Part shown: in pieces, positions 61,029 through 64,000 of the stretch | How the letters are laid out: every line of letters begins with the position of its first letter | How positions within the stretch are numbered: the first letter of the stretch is position 1 | DNA from: Hyperoodon ampullatus | Taxonomy: Eukaryota > Chordata > Mammalia > Artiodactyla > Ziphiidae | DNA: 64,000 bases | Direction of reading: 5' to 3' | Assembly (NCBI GenBank): GCA_949752795.1 | Contig: OX457058.1 | Coordinates: forward strand, 161,203,353 to 161,267,352 | Program-made: the position numbers and the translations under genes | Notes under the pieces: model-generated | What the model saw: only the letters and a program-made list of their open reading frames with translations | Databases searched by the model: none | Told to the model about the DNA's origin: nothing

Positions 61029-63439
61029 ATTTATTTGATAAAGCAAATGTAGTCAAATGTTAATTATAGAATATAGATCATGGGTATATTGGAGTACACA
61101 TATACTTCTTCCAAGTTAGGTGTATGTTTGGAAATTTTTATTAAAAAAGTTTAAAAAGTATGTTAAAAAAGAAAGAAAAAAATTAGCATATTGTGGAAAA
61201 TGATATTAAATTTGGGTTGTCAAAAATAATTGATTAAAAATCATTTTATGAATAAATTTCTATCTAGGTAACATTTTTATTACAGAGAGCAGCATTTCCT
61301 TCTCAAGTTAATTTATCTACGTGGATAAAGAAAAAAATCACATTCATATTCTAGATTGCTAGCACTCAATAGAAGCTAATAGAGTATAAGGTAATAGAAT
61401 ATACACTCCAACTGGAATTAAAATTGTGTACTTGGTCTGAGTTCAGGTGAACTAGTCTGCAATTAGATAGTAAAGAAATCATCAGAAATGTAATGTAGGT
61501 GTGATTCTTTCAGCTTCCAAACACTAAATTGAAATGATGAAATGTTACTCATTTACAGTTTTCTGAAGGGTTCTCATAGCATTGCTGATTTAGTATGTGA
61601 TCAGTCACTCTGGGAAATGGAGAGAAGGAATGAGCATAAGTATCCTTCTGTTATCTTGTTAAAGATTTGGGGATTAAGGACAAAAACTAAATTAGTTTAA
61701 TTTGTTGTTTCAATTTTAATAGGCATTAGCATATTTTCTATGACAATTAGCCCAATCGACTTCTTTGTATTCTTGAGATAAATACCACATAAAATCTTTG
61801 CTTAGTTTCTACATATGAAAAATGGAAATGTTGATATACCTCTGTAGCAGACACTTTCATTGCCCTGCCTGTATCCCCTAAGCCAACTGATTTGATTCCA
61901 ACTAGCAAAATCTCCTGTTTTTGTGCCTGAGGGCATTCTCTAGCCATCAGAGCTGGCTCTGCCCAGGGTAGGGCTGACAGGAAAGTGCTGGGAATTGGAA
62001 CCCCCAGGATAAGTCATTAACCAGTGAAAGAGGCAGTTGATGGATAATAACATCCTCTCCAAACCTCAGGTGTGTAACTTTATTACACTTGACTCTGACT
62101 CTCTATTGGTGTTAAACTCCAGTTGTCTGTACCAGTGATGTGCTTAATAACTCTCCCTTAATTGGCATCCCATTCCGTCTCATTCACCGGACCTCTTACT
62201 GGCGAGTCCTTTGGATCATCTCCCAAATAAACTCTTAGAATTCTCTGCTTTGAGAGAATTCAAACTAGTTTCCTACCTTCAGAAAGGGAATTAAAAAAAG
62301 AAAAAGAAAAGAAAAGAAAAAAAACAAAGCTTTAAAAATTAAAAACATAAAATTATAGAAAGTTTTATAATATACTAATATACTCTGAATGCTTCTCTAA
62401 TTGCCTAAGAATTTACTCTCATCAAAACTAAGTATTACATAATATTTATACCTCCATCCAATGGAACTGAATTTTAAAGCCGGCATTTTCTGTGAGTACT
62501 TAAACATCTGTTAGTAGCAAAAAAAAAAAAAAAAAAAAAAAAAGCTTTCAGCATCCATCTTGATTTGGCCACTTAATCATATGGCTTGAGTGAACAGAAT
62601 CCAATGGGATGGATCTCTGATGACCTATGCATCTGACCTTAGTGATTTTAGACAACAGTGCCAGGAAATTTCAGACACACTTTGGGCCATAGCACTGAGA
62701 TTTTCCCCTGTGTGTTTTTGGCTTGGAGCACACGACAAGAATAAGTGAGACTGAGACATCTGATCCTCCTGAGACTGATTCCACAAAGTATTGTTTGATG
62801 CCACACAACTGGGAATACTTGATGTTTCTGTTTCAGCTATGTGGCTTGTTTCACATAGATGGGCCATGAAGAATCAGAATAATTGAATTTCATGGCTCTT
62901 TTCAGCTCTGTCATATAGAAAATGAAGGGAAAAAAAGAAAGAAAAAAATCACACTTTTAAATATACTTACCAAAGAGCTTTCAATGGTAGGAATAAAACC
63001 TGAAAAAAAATTGAAGTTTAACAAGAGCTAAGATGAACACAGAGGTAACTGCTATTTCTGGTATCAGTTACTAGGTTACTGACAGTGACCAATGAATGAA
63101 GTGTGGCCCTAGGCTTTATTAGGAGTTAAGGGGCACCCTGATGCTGTGCTCTGTCAGAAAAATGCTGCAGTAGTTAGATACAGAGGTCACACAGCTAATT
63201 ATTAATATCACCAGCTGTACAGGATATCACCCCATTTATGGAACATATTTCTTTGGATAGGTCTTGGATTCACTTTCTGGCTTTAAATTCATGAGAGTGT
63301 GACAATAGCAGGGTTTGGAGCCATATAAACATTTATAATTTTGTCCTTCCCAGGCATTCCTTCTTCATCTGGTAAGAGGAACCTAGCTTACCTTTGAGAG
63401 ATTTTCTTATATCCCTTTAGTGTGCATATATATGACACT
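61029..63439. other. Mostly unassigned stretch
   Basis: No gene recognised. 61850-62260 has LTR-like character (CT-rich, ccctgcctgtatcccctaag, AATAAA at 62225-62230) without a named family. 62288-62325 is a GAAAA-rich run and 62519-62543 an uninterrupted A25 run. Open frames of 66 and 80 codons are within chance. Confidence 0.45.
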
Positions 63440-63567
63440 TAAATAATTGTAGATAGAATATATATATATATATTATTGTAGATAGATATATTAGTTGTAG
63501 ATAGAATATATATATATTATAGATAGAATATTTATATAATATATATATATATTATAATATATATAGA

Positions 63568-63632
<65 letters not shown>
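63440..63632. repeat. TAGATAGAATATAT array and (TA)31 tract
   Basis: Imperfect units of gtagatagaatatatatat (63448-63570) lead into an almost pure (TA)n tract at 63571-63632. Such a long TA run can extrude a cruciform and is likely unstable in length. Confidence 0.95.
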
Positions 63633-63635
<3 letters not shown>

Positions 63636-63808
63636 TTGACTGTGCCTTCCAATGCAAGGGGTATGGGTTCTATCCCAGGTTGGGGAACTAAGATCCCATG
63701 TGCTTCACGGCCAAAAAACCAAAAAACATAAAATAGAAACAATGTTGTAACAAATTCAATAAAGACTTTAAAAATAGTCCACATAAAAAAAATCGATAAA
63801 AAAAATAT
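63633..63808 (+). mobile_element. CHR-family SINE, 5' truncated
   Basis: cttccaatgcaaggggtatg, ggttctatcccaggttgggg (the tRNA B-box region), aactaagatcccatgtgctt, cacggccaaaaaacc, then the 3' part with gtaacaaattcaataaagac and an A-rich tail to about 63808. The first 25-30 bp of the head are absent, replaced by the (TA)n tract. Confidence 0.85.
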
Positions 63809-63829
63809 TTATTTATTTATTTCAGTTCT

Positions 63830-64000
63830 TCCAATGTTCTATACATTCCAGACACTGTATTAAAAAATAGATATTTGCATGCATTACTTAAATTAATATT
63901 ATTTTACTATATTCTCTGGGTCAATAAACTGAGACTCAAAAATGATAAGTAGTTTTCCTAAGGCCATATATGTCATACAGACCGGAAGTGGCAGAATGGC
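63830..64000 (+). mobile_element. MIR relic, runs off the window
   Basis: tctatacattccagacactg, ctctgggtcaataaactgag, aaatgataagtagttttcct, aaggccatatatgtcataca and ccggaagtggcagaatgg follow the MIR order to the last base. The right end lies outside the window. Confidence 0.75.

Noticed and set aside
62519..62543. A25 run as the tail of a processed pseudogene
   Set aside because: No polyadenylation signal or recognisable mRNA sequence upstream, and no target-site duplication around it.

Overview
This is a stretch of mammalian nuclear DNA, AT-rich and dense in interspersed repeats. The most informative markers are CHR-type tRNA-derived SINEs and a matching long L1 family. The SINEs have a 5' head like gggcttccctggtgg and a body containing gagccatggccgct, which is typical of cetaceans and hippos among the Cetartiodactyla. 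The best guess is therefore a whale or dolphin genome. I found no host protein-coding exon, no RNA gene and nothing prokaryotic. Every open reading frame above about 100 codons lies in, or antisense to, a retroelement, or looks like chance. The window reads as intergenic or deep intronic DNA.

Layout. 1-1.7 kb: an antisense CHR SINE and an old L1 3' end. 1.7-9.0 kb: a nearly full-length, dead L1 on the plus strand (copy A). It is inserted inside an older truncated minus-strand L1 and is itself interrupted by a CHR-2 SINE. 9.0-11.6 kb: old minus-strand L1 remnants, one with an internally inverted segment and a 24-bp perfect inverted repeat, then a TA/CA microsatellite and a CHR-2 SINE with a clean 9-bp target-site duplication. 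11.6-16.2 kb: mostly unique DNA with MIR and MER5 relics and a 40-bp tandem duplication. 16.3-23.4 kb: a second nearly full-length dead L1 (copy B), preceded by an unexplained GC-rich block.

23.4-39.0 kb is the repeat-poor part of the window, with MIR, MER5, L2 and MLT1 relics and one homeodomain-motif-rich stretch near 26 kb. 39.0-41.5 kb holds a CHR-2 SINE and a minus-strand L1 fossil carrying a (TG)26 microsatellite. 44.8-45.7 kb is an MLT1-like LTR split by a truncated young L1. 46.6-47.7 kb is an MLT1-like LTR split by another LTR. 50.7-51.8 kb is an L2 split by an LTR-like repeat. 52.8-61.0 kb holds MLT1 relics, a hAT element with a perfect 8-bp target-site duplication, MER20, an L1 3' end and MIR. 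The right edge has a long (TA)n tract, a 5'-truncated CHR SINE and a MIR that runs off the window.

No genes act together here; the history of the window is one of nested transposon insertions. I see no convincing new biological system. The most interesting leads are parallel antisense ORFs in the 5' UTRs of both L1 copies, the GC-rich block abutting L1 copy B, the atypical 3' end of L1 copy A, and the inverted segment near 11 kb. Family names come from recall of consensus sequences, without a database search, and most element boundaries are good to about 10-50 bp.
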